A DNA stretch of 64,000 nucleotides, taken from Thioalkalivibrio sp. ALJ7. Lineage in GTDB: Bacteria > Pseudomonadota > Gammaproteobacteria > Ectothiorhodospirales > Ectothiorhodospiraceae. The notes below the pieces were generated by a model. That model did not search any database. It was not told where the DNA came from and saw nothing but the letters and a program-made list of their open reading frames with translations. The stretch lies in assembly GCF_000376865.1 (NCBI RefSeq), contig NZ_AQXQ01000012.1, forward strand, positions 682,001-746,000. Reading direction: 5' to 3'. Below are positions 53,997 through 60,716 of the stretch, in pieces (the first letter of the stretch is position 1; every line of letters begins with the position of its first letter). A program made the translations under genes and the position numbers.

Positions 53997-55000
53997 TCCC
54001 GGACGACGTCCGCAGCAAGCAGATCTTGTCCTGGCTAGAGGGCCAGCCGGGGACGTTCACGGACCTCGCCCTGTTGCGCGCAGACGCCAGCTTCCGGCGT
54101 TACTTCCGCCTGCGCCGCGACGCCGAGCCCATGGTGCTGATGGACGCGCCGCCGGAACGCGAGGCGACCGATCCGTTCGTGCGCATCGCGCGGCTGCTGG
54201 AGACCCTCGGGCTGCGCCCACCCCATGTACACGTCCACGACTCGGCGGCCGGCTTCGTCCTGCTGGAGGACCTCGGCGATCGGACCTTCACCCAAGCCCT
54301 GGCCGACGGGGCCGCAGTAGCGCCGCTCTATGACCGGGCAATCGACACCCTGATTCAACTGCACCAGGCCTGGCCGCAACACGCCGCCGAGGCGGCGGAC
54401 CTGCCCACCTACGACGTTCAGCGGCTGCTGGACGAGGCGGCCCTGTTCGCCGACTGGTACTGGCTGGAACAGCAGGGCGCGTCGATACCGAGCGCGTCCC
54501 GGGCGGCCTTTCTGAACGCCTGGCAGGACGTTCTCGAAAACCTGCCTGCGCTGCCCGACACTCTGGTGCTGCGCGACTTCCATGTCGACAACCTGATGCT
54601 GCCACCCGACTCGTCCACAGACTGTGCCGTCCTCGACTTTCAGGATGCCGTGCTCGGCAGCCCGGCCTATGACGTGGTCTCGCTGCTGGAGGACGCCCGG
54701 CGCGACGTATCACCCGCCACCGTGGAGCGCGCCGTGGAACGCTACCTCGCGAGCACCGCCTGGGATCGAGAGGCCTTCCGCCAGCACTATCGTGTGCTCG
54801 GCGTCCAGCGCACCACGAAGATCCTGGGGATCTTCGTGCGCCTGGCACGCCGGGATGCCAAACCCCGCTACCTCGAGCACCTGCCGCGCCTGCACCGGTT
54901 GCTGGCACAAGGGCTGTCGCACCCTGAACTGGCGCCCGTCGCCGAGTGGTTCCGCGAGCACATGCCCGAACGCATGCCCAAGCAGAGGCAAAGGGACTAG
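53993..55000 (+). CDS. amgK: N-acetylmuramate/N-acetylglucosamine 1-kinase AmgK
   Basis: A 335-residue APH-fold sugar kinase for peptidoglycan recycling: ADASFRRYFRL in the N-lobe, catalytic LRDFHVDNLMLPP, and metal-binding VLDFQDAVLGSPAYD. In Pseudomonas AmgK phosphorylates the anomeric position of MurNAc, and MurU then makes UDP-MurNAc, bypassing de novo synthesis and conferring intrinsic fosfomycin tolerance. The adjacent murU supports this assignment. Translation is coupled to the cpdA-like gene by 4 bp overlap. Confidence 0.93.
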   Translation: MIPDDVRSKQILSWLEGQPGTFTDLALLRADASFRRYFRLRRDAEPMVLMDAPPEREATDPFVRIARLLETLGLRPPHVHVHDSAAGFVLLEDLGDRTFTQALADGAAVAPLYDRAIDTLIQLHQAWPQHAAEAADLPTYDVQRLLDEAALFADWYWLEQQGASIPSASRAAFLNAWQDVLENLPALPDTLVLRDFHVDNLMLPPDSSTDCAVLDFQDAVLGSPAYDVVSLLEDARRDVSPATVERAVERYLASTAWDREAFRQHYRVLGVQRTTKILGIFVRLARRDAKPRYLEHLPRLHRLLAQGLSHPELAPVAEWFREHMPERMPKQRQRD

Positions 55001-55003
55001 AAC

Positions 55004-55678
55004 GTGCGCGCAATGATCCTGGCCGCCGGGCGCGGCGAACGCATGCGCCCCCTGACCGACCACTGCCCCAAACCCTTGCTGGAGGCGGGCGGACGCCCCC
55101 TGATCGCACACACGCTGGACCGCCTGGCGGCCGCCGGATACCGCGATGTGGTGATCAATCTCGCACATCTGGGCGAGCAGATCCGTGCGGCCCTGGGCGA
55201 GCAGCACCAAGGGATCACCCTCCACTACTCGCCGGAGCCCGAGGGCGCCCTCGAGACCGCAGGCGGCATCCGCCAGGCCCTGCCGCTCCTGGGCGACGCA
55301 CCGTTCCTGGTCGTCAATGGCGATGTCTGGTGTGACCACCCTCTGACTCCGCCAGCCAACATGTCCACGGCGTCCAGCGGTGCGCTCGCGCACCTAGTAC
55401 TGGTGGCTAACCCCGGGCATCACGCACAGGGCGACTTCGGCCTGAAAGGGAGATCGGTCGTGCTGGAAGGCGGCGAGCGCCTGACCTTCAGCGGCATCGG
55501 CTGGTATAACCCGCAGCTGTTCCAGGATCTGCCGCCCGGGCGTCACGCCCTGGGGCCGCTGCTACGCGAGGCCATCGCGGCCGGACGGGTTACCGGCGAG
55601 CACTACACGGGCGACTGGCGCGACATCGGCACCCCGGAACGTCTGTCCACACTGGATACCGAGCTCGGCCAGCGTTGA
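55004..55678 (+). CDS. murU: N-acetylmuramate alpha-1-phosphate uridylyltransferase MurU
   Basis: A 224-residue nucleotidyltransferase. The N-terminal signature MILAAGRGERMRPLTDHCPK, the LEAGGRPLIAHTLDRL segment and VVNGDVWCDH are typical of sugar-nucleotide pyrophosphorylases. With AmgK, 3 bp upstream, it forms UDP-MurNAc from recycled MurNAc-1-phosphate. GTG start at 55004 leads directly into the first strand. Confidence 0.93.
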   Translation: MRAMILAAGRGERMRPLTDHCPKPLLEAGGRPLIAHTLDRLAAAGYRDVVINLAHLGEQIRAALGEQHQGITLHYSPEPEGALETAGGIRQALPLLGDAPFLVVNGDVWCDHPLTPPANMSTASSGALAHLVLVANPGHHAQGDFGLKGRSVVLEGGERLTFSGIGWYNPQLFQDLPPGRHALGPLLREAIAAGRVTGEHYTGDWRDIGTPERLSTLDTELGQR

Positions 55679-55702
55679 ACGCGGCGCGGCTATGCGTCGG
55701 GC

Positions 55703-56191
55703 TCAAGGCTTGATGTAGGTATAGCCGCCACGTTGCAGCCGCGTCAGCTCGCCGATCCCGTTTGAAACCACATCCTCCTTGGCCACCTCGTACAGATCAC
55801 TGCGCGAGAGACCGCGCGAGTCCAGCGTGTTACCACAGACCAGAAAGCGCACGTCCTGCAGCTTGAGGGTATTCACGGTGCTACGCAGGTCAGGGTCCTC
55901 CGCAGCGTGCTGCAAAAGACTGACGCCACTGCCGTGGGTCAGCACCTTGATCTCCAGCACCACATCTGCAGGGCTACCGTCGATATGGTTCTGGAGATTG
56001 CGCAGGGCATTCAGGTGCAGCTCCGGGTCATCGGTGTTGATGTGATAGACCACCCGCAGCGGCTCGTCGGCCGCCGGTGCCTCGGAAACGGTTCCAAACA
56101 GCAGCGCGGTGGCACCACCAGCCACCAGCATCAACAAGAACGCCCCGGCCAGAAGCCAGCCGGGGCGCGCAACGCGTAGATAAGGGATCAT
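55703..56191 (-). CDS. Membrane-anchored DsrE-like protein
   Basis: A 162-residue protein with one N-terminal membrane segment (WLLAGAFLLMLVAGGATALLF in part) and a DsrE/YchN-like domain from about residue 45: LRVVYHINTDDPELHLNALR, EIKVLTHGSGVSLLQ, VRFLVCGNTLDSRGLS and the C-terminal GGYTYIKP. A single conserved Cys (in FLVCGNTL) is in the position of the reactive Cys of DsrE-like proteins. The domain is clearly paralogous to the C-terminal half of the anti-sigma factor at 56214, 22 bp upstream on the same strand. Probably periplasmic. Not a classical cytoplasmic DsrE of DsrEFH. Confidence 0.78.
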   Translation of the reverse strand: MIPYLRVARPGWLLAGAFLLMLVAGGATALLFGTVSEAPAADEPLRVVYHINTDDPELHLNALRNLQNHIDGSPADVVLEIKVLTHGSGVSLLQHAAEDPDLRSTVNTLKLQDVRFLVCGNTLDSRGLSRSDLYEVAKEDVVSNGIGELTRLQRGGYTYIKP

Positions 56192-56213
56192 CGGAATTCC
56201 CGGCGCGCCCGGA

Positions 56214-57032
56214 TCAGACCTTGATGTAGATCCAGCCCTCGGCCTGACGGCGGGCCGCCTCGGCGACGCCGGAATCGATCAGCTCGGCCTGCGGCAGGAT
56301 GTCGACCGTCTTGCCCTCCTCGCGCGCCAGACGGTTAAGGGTCTGGGCACAGGCGGTGAACCGCAGCGTGGGATACGCCTCCGCCATGCTGGCCACCCGT
56401 TCCGGGTAGGGCGCGCTGTCGGCGCGCAGCAGATTCATTGCATTGTTGTGCACCACGACCTGCACGTTCAAGTCGCGCCCGACCGTCGCCGCCTCTCGGT
56501 ACATGCTCTCGATATCATCCAGGAGCTCTGCCATCGCACGGGTGTCGCCCTCATTGATGTGCAGCAAAATCTGGTCGGTCTCGGTGGCCGAAAACACCTG
56601 CTGCGGGGCCGCGGCGCCACCCGCCGTATCCCGACTGGCAGCGACCTGCGCCAGGGCGCCGGCATCCTGCCCATTCGCGGCCGAATGCTGGCCACTGAAG
56701 AACCCGGCATCGCGGGTGATCTCGTACCCGCCCAGCGAACCCACGACCAGTGCCAGGACGCCGGCGGCGACGGACGGGAACCAGGCCGAACGGCCCCCGC
56801 GCGAGAGACGGCAGCGACCGGTGCTGGCGCGCCCGGCCGGGACGTCCTCGTAGGCCATATTGACCAGCTCCTTGAGCTGGTGCATGTCACAGACTTCCCG
56901 GCTCAGGTGCTCACTGGAGGAAATCGTCTTCAGGGTGTGCAGGCGGTCCTCGGGGGAGAATTCACCATCCACGAAGGCGTTGAGAATCTCCTCGCTAGGC
57001 CGGTTCTTTGCACTCAGTCGTTCATTCGACAT
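56214..57032 (-). CDS. Transmembrane anti-sigma factor fused to a DsrE-like domain
   Basis: A 272-residue protein with three parts. (1) A cytoplasmic anti-sigma domain (residues about 10-60: PSEEILNAFVDGEFSPEDRL, then SREVCDMHQLKELV, resembling the zinc anti-sigma fold but with an incomplete Cys/His set). (2) One membrane segment (about 84-104, WFPSVAAGVLALVVGSLGGY). (3) A C-terminal DsrE-like domain (about 145-272) with QILLHINEGDTRAMAELL, VQVVVHNNAMNLL, LRFTACAQTL holding the conserved Cys, and the end GWIYIKV. It overlaps the sigma gene by 11 bp, the normal arrangement for a sigma/anti-sigma pair. The external domain presumably senses a thiol or sulfur signal and releases the sigma factor; this is inference. 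Confidence 0.8.
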   Translation of the reverse strand: MSNERLSAKNRPSEEILNAFVDGEFSPEDRLHTLKTISSSEHLSREVCDMHQLKELVNMAYEDVPAGRASTGRCRLSRGGRSAWFPSVAAGVLALVVGSLGGYEITRDAGFFSGQHSAANGQDAGALAQVAASRDTAGGAAAPQQVFSATETDQILLHINEGDTRAMAELLDDIESMYREAATVGRDLNVQVVVHNNAMNLLRADSAPYPERVASMAEAYPTLRFTACAQTLNRLAREEGKTVDILPQAELIDSGVAEAARRQAEGWIYIKV

Positions 57033-57585
57033 GCCGATTCCTCACTACCTTGAGATAGGGTGTATCGGCCGCTTTCCCCGTGTCGGCCTGCTGCTCCAGC
57101 AGCACCTTTTTCAACTGTGCCCGAGCCCGGCTCAGGCGACTCATCACCGTGCCGATGGGTACATCCAGCACCTCCGAGACCTCGGAATAGGCAAAGCCTT
57201 CCAGGTCCACCAGCGCGACCACCTGCCGGTGATCGGTACTCAGTTCGGCCATCGCCCGGTGGACATCCGCGATCATGCGGTTGCGTTCAGTTTGCTGCTC
57301 CGGGCAGTCCTCGCAGGGCAGCTCCATGCTGTCCACATCCACCGTGTCCTTCTGCCGCCGCCCCCAGTCCCGGTAGCAGTTGGTCATAATCCGAAACACC
57401 CAGGCCTTCAGGGCGTTCTCGTCTTGCAACGACTTCAGCCGGGTCAGGGCCTTCATCATTGCCTCCTGCACCAGATCGTCCGCCAGCGCCGCGTCATGAC
57501 ACCACGCAAATGCCATGCGATACATCTGGGGCCGCAGGTCGCACACCTTCTGACGCAGCCTGCGCTGCGCGAACCAGGTCGCCAT
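57022..57585 (-). CDS. ECF-family RNA polymerase sigma factor
   Basis: A 187-residue group IV sigma factor. Region 2 (about residues 15-80) has DAALADDLVQEAMMKALTRL and NALKAWVFRIMTNCYRDWGR; region 4 (about 120-170) has LSTDHRQVVALVDLEGFAYS, EVSEVLDVPIGTVMSRLSRA. ATG 57585 (MATWFAQRRLRQKV) has a GGAGG ribosome site 10 bp upstream and is preferred to a longer frame. The co-encoded anti-sigma overlaps its end. A GGAAT-N17-CGTCC promoter-like element upstream suggests autoregulation. Confidence 0.92.
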   Translation of the reverse strand: MATWFAQRRLRQKVCDLRPQMYRMAFAWCHDAALADDLVQEAMMKALTRLKSLQDENALKAWVFRIMTNCYRDWGRRQKDTVDVDSMELPCEDCPEQQTERNRMIADVHRAMAELSTDHRQVVALVDLEGFAYSEVSEVLDVPIGTVMSRLSRARAQLKKVLLEQQADTGKAADTPYLKVVRNRHVE

Positions 57586-57645
57586 GTTGTTGCTTCCTCC
57601 ATCCGCAGGCCGTACGTGCGGCCTTGCTTGTTCTTGTACCCTGTA

Positions 57646-57672
57646 GGACGCTACCGGGCGGCGGGCTATTCC
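57646..57672 (-). promoter_or_regulatory. Candidate ECF-type promoter of the sigma operon
   Basis: On the minus strand a GGAAT -35-like element (57668-57672) is followed after 17 bp by CGTCC (57646-57650). Autoregulated ECF promoters commonly show GGAAC-N16/17-CGTC-like elements. It lies 60 bp upstream of the sigma ATG; a small GGCCG/CGGCC hairpin (57608-57623) lies in the predicted leader. Confidence 0.45.
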
Positions 57673-57727
57673 GGTCCGGTCGTTCATATGAGTCGCTCAC
57701 CCTCGACTCCTGCGCTCAGGATACCCA

Positions 57728-58180
57728 ATGCCATTCGATCCGCAAAAACTCGAGCGCTCGTTCGCCTTTGACCCCGCGACCGTCGCGGACCTGCGCGAAC
57801 GCTGGGCACGCCTGATCACCGATGCCGTCTGGGGCGACCTCAAGACCGGCACCATCGGAGCCGTTCCGCGCCTGCGCAAGCGCCTGCTGGAGCTGGGCGA
57901 GAACCTACGCTCCATGCTGTCGGACCGCGCCTGGATCCCGCATGAGCGCGAGCGCGTCAAGGGCGCGATGGCCACCAGCCTCAACCTGCGCGACAGTCTG
58001 CAGCAGACCGACCGGGCCGCCAAGCTGCTGAACGGCGGGGCCGATTTTGAGGCCTTCGAGACCGACTACCTCGCGTTCCGCAAGGGCCTTCTGACCTTCA
58101 TCGAACAGCACGAACAGATCTGGGGCGATTTACTCGAGAGCCTGTACGACGAAGCACCCGACGACCGGGACGAGGATTAG
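57728..58180 (+). CDS. Helical protein of unknown function
   Basis: A 150-residue, highly charged, predicted all-helical protein (e.g. LRERWARLITDAVWGDLKTG and FLTFIEQ-type helices) with a very acidic tail ending DDRDED. No signal peptide or membrane segment, and no family was recognised. It is divergent from the sigma operon and 39 bp upstream of the GCS2-like gene, with which it may be co-transcribed. Start ATG is the first of the frame and begins MPFDPQKLERSFAF. Confidence 0.65.
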   Translation: MPFDPQKLERSFAFDPATVADLRERWARLITDAVWGDLKTGTIGAVPRLRKRLLELGENLRSMLSDRAWIPHERERVKGAMATSLNLRDSLQQTDRAAKLLNGGADFEAFETDYLAFRKGLLTFIEQHEQIWGDLLESLYDEAPDDRDED

Positions 58181-58219
58181 TGGTGGTCCTGCCATGAATA
58201 TAACGAGGAACCACTAGCC

Positions 58220-59659
58220 TTGGGTCAGGAGATCCGCGAGGAGCATTTTGGGGCGCAAGACTTCGAGCGCTTTCGCCGTGTCCTCGCCGACGAAACCGCC
58301 TGGCTGTTGGACTGGCTAAAGACTGCGCCCCCCTTGGAAACACCCCCACCGCCCCGTCTAGGCTTTGAGATCGAGGCCTGGCTGTGCAATACGCACGGGC
58401 GCCCGCTCCCGGTGAACGACGCCTTTCTCGAAGCGATGGACAGCCCGCTGGCCACCCCGGAGCTGGCACAGTTCAACATCGAGCTGAACAGCAGCGTGTT
58501 TCATACCGGGCACGGCTGTTTCGGTGCCATTCTCGACGAATTGAACGAGACCCTGCGCCAGGCGCGCCGCGCCGCTCGGCATGCCGGCGCCGAACTGCTC
58601 ATGGCCGGCAGCCTGCCCACCCTGGAGCCCGGCGATCTGGGCCTCCACCACATGTCGCACCAGGCCCGCTACCGGGCCCTGAACAGCGCCATTCTGGAGC
58701 AGCGCGCCCAGCGTCCGCTGGAGGTCGATATTGTCGGCCACGAACACCTCCAGCACCGCCACGCGGACGTGATGCTGGAGGCCGCCGCCACCTCGTTCCA
58801 GATACATATCGAGACACGCCCGGCGATCGCCCACCGCACCTACAACGCCACCATGGTCGCGACTGCGCCGGTACTGGCCGCTGCGGGCAACACGCCTTAT
58901 ATCTTCGGCCACGACCTGTGGGCCGAGAGCCGCATCCCGCTTTTCGAGCAGTCTGTGGAGGTCGGCGGATTCGCCAACTCGGCACGCGGACCGATCCGCC
59001 GCGTCACCTTCGGAACCGGTTACCTGCACGACTCCATCGGCGAGCTGTTCACCGAAAACCTCGAACACTTCCCGGTGCTGCTCCCTGTGGACCTGGACGA
59101 AACACCCGACCGGCTGGCGCACCTTGCCTTCCACAACGGCACGATCTGGCGCTGGAACCGCCCCATTGTCGGCTGCGACGCCGATGGCCGGCATAGCCTG
59201 CGGCTCGAGTTTCGCTGCCTTCCGGCCGGACCGTCGCTGATCGACATGCTGGCCAATACGGCCTTTGCGCTGGGGCTTATCGAGTACCTGGTGGCCGAAT
59301 CGCCCGATGGCACACTGGAGACCCCGTTTTCCGAGGCACGCGACAACTTCTACAATGCGGCGCGCCACGGTCTCGATGCACGTCTGCGCTGGGGACACCG
59401 GGATCCAATGCCTGCACCCCGCCTGATTACCCGCGAACTGCTACCCCGGGCCGCCGAGGGGCTGGAACGCCTGGGCATCGATGCCAGTGAACGCAATACC
59501 CTGCTCGGCATCATCGCCGCACGGGTCGCCAGCGGCCAGACCGGCGCCCAATGGCAACGCGCCTGGGTCGCGCGACATGGACGCGACTGGCCAGGCCTGG
59601 TCCGGGCCTACCGTGGCTGGCAGAACACCGGTGCAGCCGTTCACACTTGGGGACTCTAA
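58220..59659 (+). CDS. GCS2-family carboxylate-amine ligase (glutamate-cysteine ligase-like)
   Basis: A 479-residue member of the glutamine-synthetase-fold GCS2/YbdK superfamily. The N-terminal metal-binding strand GFEIEAWLCNTHGRPLPV, QFNIELNSSVFHTG and the later RLEFRCLPAGPSLIDMLANT (parts shown) supply the acidic/Arg residues of the active site. It makes an ATP-dependent amide bond; glutathione synthesis or a gamma-glutamyl metabolite are both possible. Annotated start is TTG 58220, with AGGA upstream. The AstE-like hydrolase gene follows 6 bp downstream, so ligase and hydrolase form one unit. Confidence 0.8.
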   Translation: MGQEIREEHFGAQDFERFRRVLADETAWLLDWLKTAPPLETPPPPRLGFEIEAWLCNTHGRPLPVNDAFLEAMDSPLATPELAQFNIELNSSVFHTGHGCFGAILDELNETLRQARRAARHAGAELLMAGSLPTLEPGDLGLHHMSHQARYRALNSAILEQRAQRPLEVDIVGHEHLQHRHADVMLEAAATSFQIHIETRPAIAHRTYNATMVATAPVLAAAGNTPYIFGHDLWAESRIPLFEQSVEVGGFANSARGPIRRVTFGTGYLHDSIGELFTENLEHFPVLLPVDLDETPDRLAHLAFHNGTIWRWNRPIVGCDADGRHSLRLEFRCLPAGPSLIDMLANTAFALGLIEYLVAESPDGTLETPFSEARDNFYNAARHGLDARLRWGHRDPMPAPRLITRELLPRAAEGLERLGIDASERNTLLGIIAARVASGQTGAQWQRAWVARHGRDWPGLVRAYRGWQNTGAAVHTWGL

Positions 59660-59665
59660 TTACTT

Positions 59666-60676
59666 GTGACCACGATAACCGAATACTTTGAACTGCCCGA
59701 CGGCTTCCTCGAGGCTACGCCCACCACTTTGCACCAGTGCGTACCCGGCCCGGCACTGATCCACCTGGAAGGCCAGCGCGAGCCGGCCGTGGCCGTGGTC
59801 CTGTTGTTGCACGGCAACGAGCCGGTGGGCCTGCACGCCGTCCAGCAGCTCCTGCGTCAGTACACCGGGCGGCCGCTACCTCGGGCGCTCACCCTGATCG
59901 TGGGCAACCCGCAGGCCGCGGCGCTCAATCAGCGGCACCTGGACCATCAGCCCGACTTCAACCGCATCTGGCCGGGGACCGAGCAGGGCGGCTCGCCCGA
60001 GGCCGACCTCTTTGCCGAACTCTGCCGACGTCTGGAGGGGCGCGGCCTGTTCGCCGCGATCGACCTGCACAACAACACCGGGCGCAATCCGCATTACGCC
60101 TGCATCAACCGTCTGGATGCACCATTCCTGCACCTGGCCGCGCTGTTCGGACGTACGGTGGTGTACTTCACCCGACCCCGCGGGGTCGCCTCCATGGCGC
60201 TGGCGCGCCTCGGGCCGTCCGTCACGCTGGAATGCGGCCATCCTGAGGACGCGGCCGGCGTGGATCACGCCCGTGAGATGATTGATGCCGTGCTGCACTT
60301 GGACCATTTCGCCGAAGAGCCGCCCCGGAAAGGCGCCATCGAGATCTTCCACACGGTGGCCCAGGTTCGGGTTCGGGCGGGACTACAGGCGGGACTGGAT
60401 GCGCAGCACCACGTGCGCCTGGAGCCCGACCTGGATGGCCTGAACTTCCAGTTACTGCCTGCCGGCTCGCGCCTGGTCAACGTCCACGCAGACGCCCGGG
60501 ATCCGCTGATCGCGATCGCAGAGGACGGCTCCGAGGTCACCGACGAGTATCTGGAACGTACTGGCCAGGAGATCCGACTCAAGCGCCAGGCCATGCCGTC
60601 CATGCTCACGCTGGATACCCGCGTGATCGCCCAGGACTGCCTGTGCTACCTGATGGAGCCACTGACACTGCCCTGA
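59666..60676 (+). CDS. AstE/aspartoacylase-family zinc hydrolase
   Basis: A 336-residue M14-like zinc deacylase. Zinc ligands are in LLLHGNEPVGLHAV (H-x2-E) and AIDLHNNTGRNPHY (His); QPDFNRIWPG and the LECGHPED segment with the catalytic Glu fit succinylglutamate desuccinylase or aspartoacylase. It starts at GTG 59666. No other arginine-succinyltransferase pathway genes are nearby, so AstE proper is unlikely; partnership with the GCS2-like ligase suggests it cleaves an acyl-amino acid or peptide in that pathway. Confidence 0.82.
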   Translation: MTTITEYFELPDGFLEATPTTLHQCVPGPALIHLEGQREPAVAVVLLLHGNEPVGLHAVQQLLRQYTGRPLPRALTLIVGNPQAAALNQRHLDHQPDFNRIWPGTEQGGSPEADLFAELCRRLEGRGLFAAIDLHNNTGRNPHYACINRLDAPFLHLAALFGRTVVYFTRPRGVASMALARLGPSVTLECGHPEDAAGVDHAREMIDAVLHLDHFAEEPPRKGAIEIFHTVAQVRVRAGLQAGLDAQHHVRLEPDLDGLNFQLLPAGSRLVNVHADARDPLIAIAEDGSEVTDEYLERTGQEIRLKRQAMPSMLTLDTRVIAQDCLCYLMEPLTLP

Positions 60677-60690
60677 CCCGATACACCACC

Positions 60691-60716
60691 GCGGGCGTCT
60701 CGGCCAGGGCGCCCGC
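60691..60716. terminator. Hairpin between convergent genes
   Basis: A 7-bp GCGGGCG stem (60691-60697 with complement 60710-60716) and a 12-nt loop directly abut the stop of the tubulin-like gene. There is no T tract in either direction, so it is only a possible terminator. Confidence 0.35.

Noticed and set aside
55703-57032. DsrEFH sulfur-relay operon
   Set aside because: Both proteins are membrane-anchored and occur with a sigma factor, with no dsrF, dsrH, dsrC or tusA neighbour.
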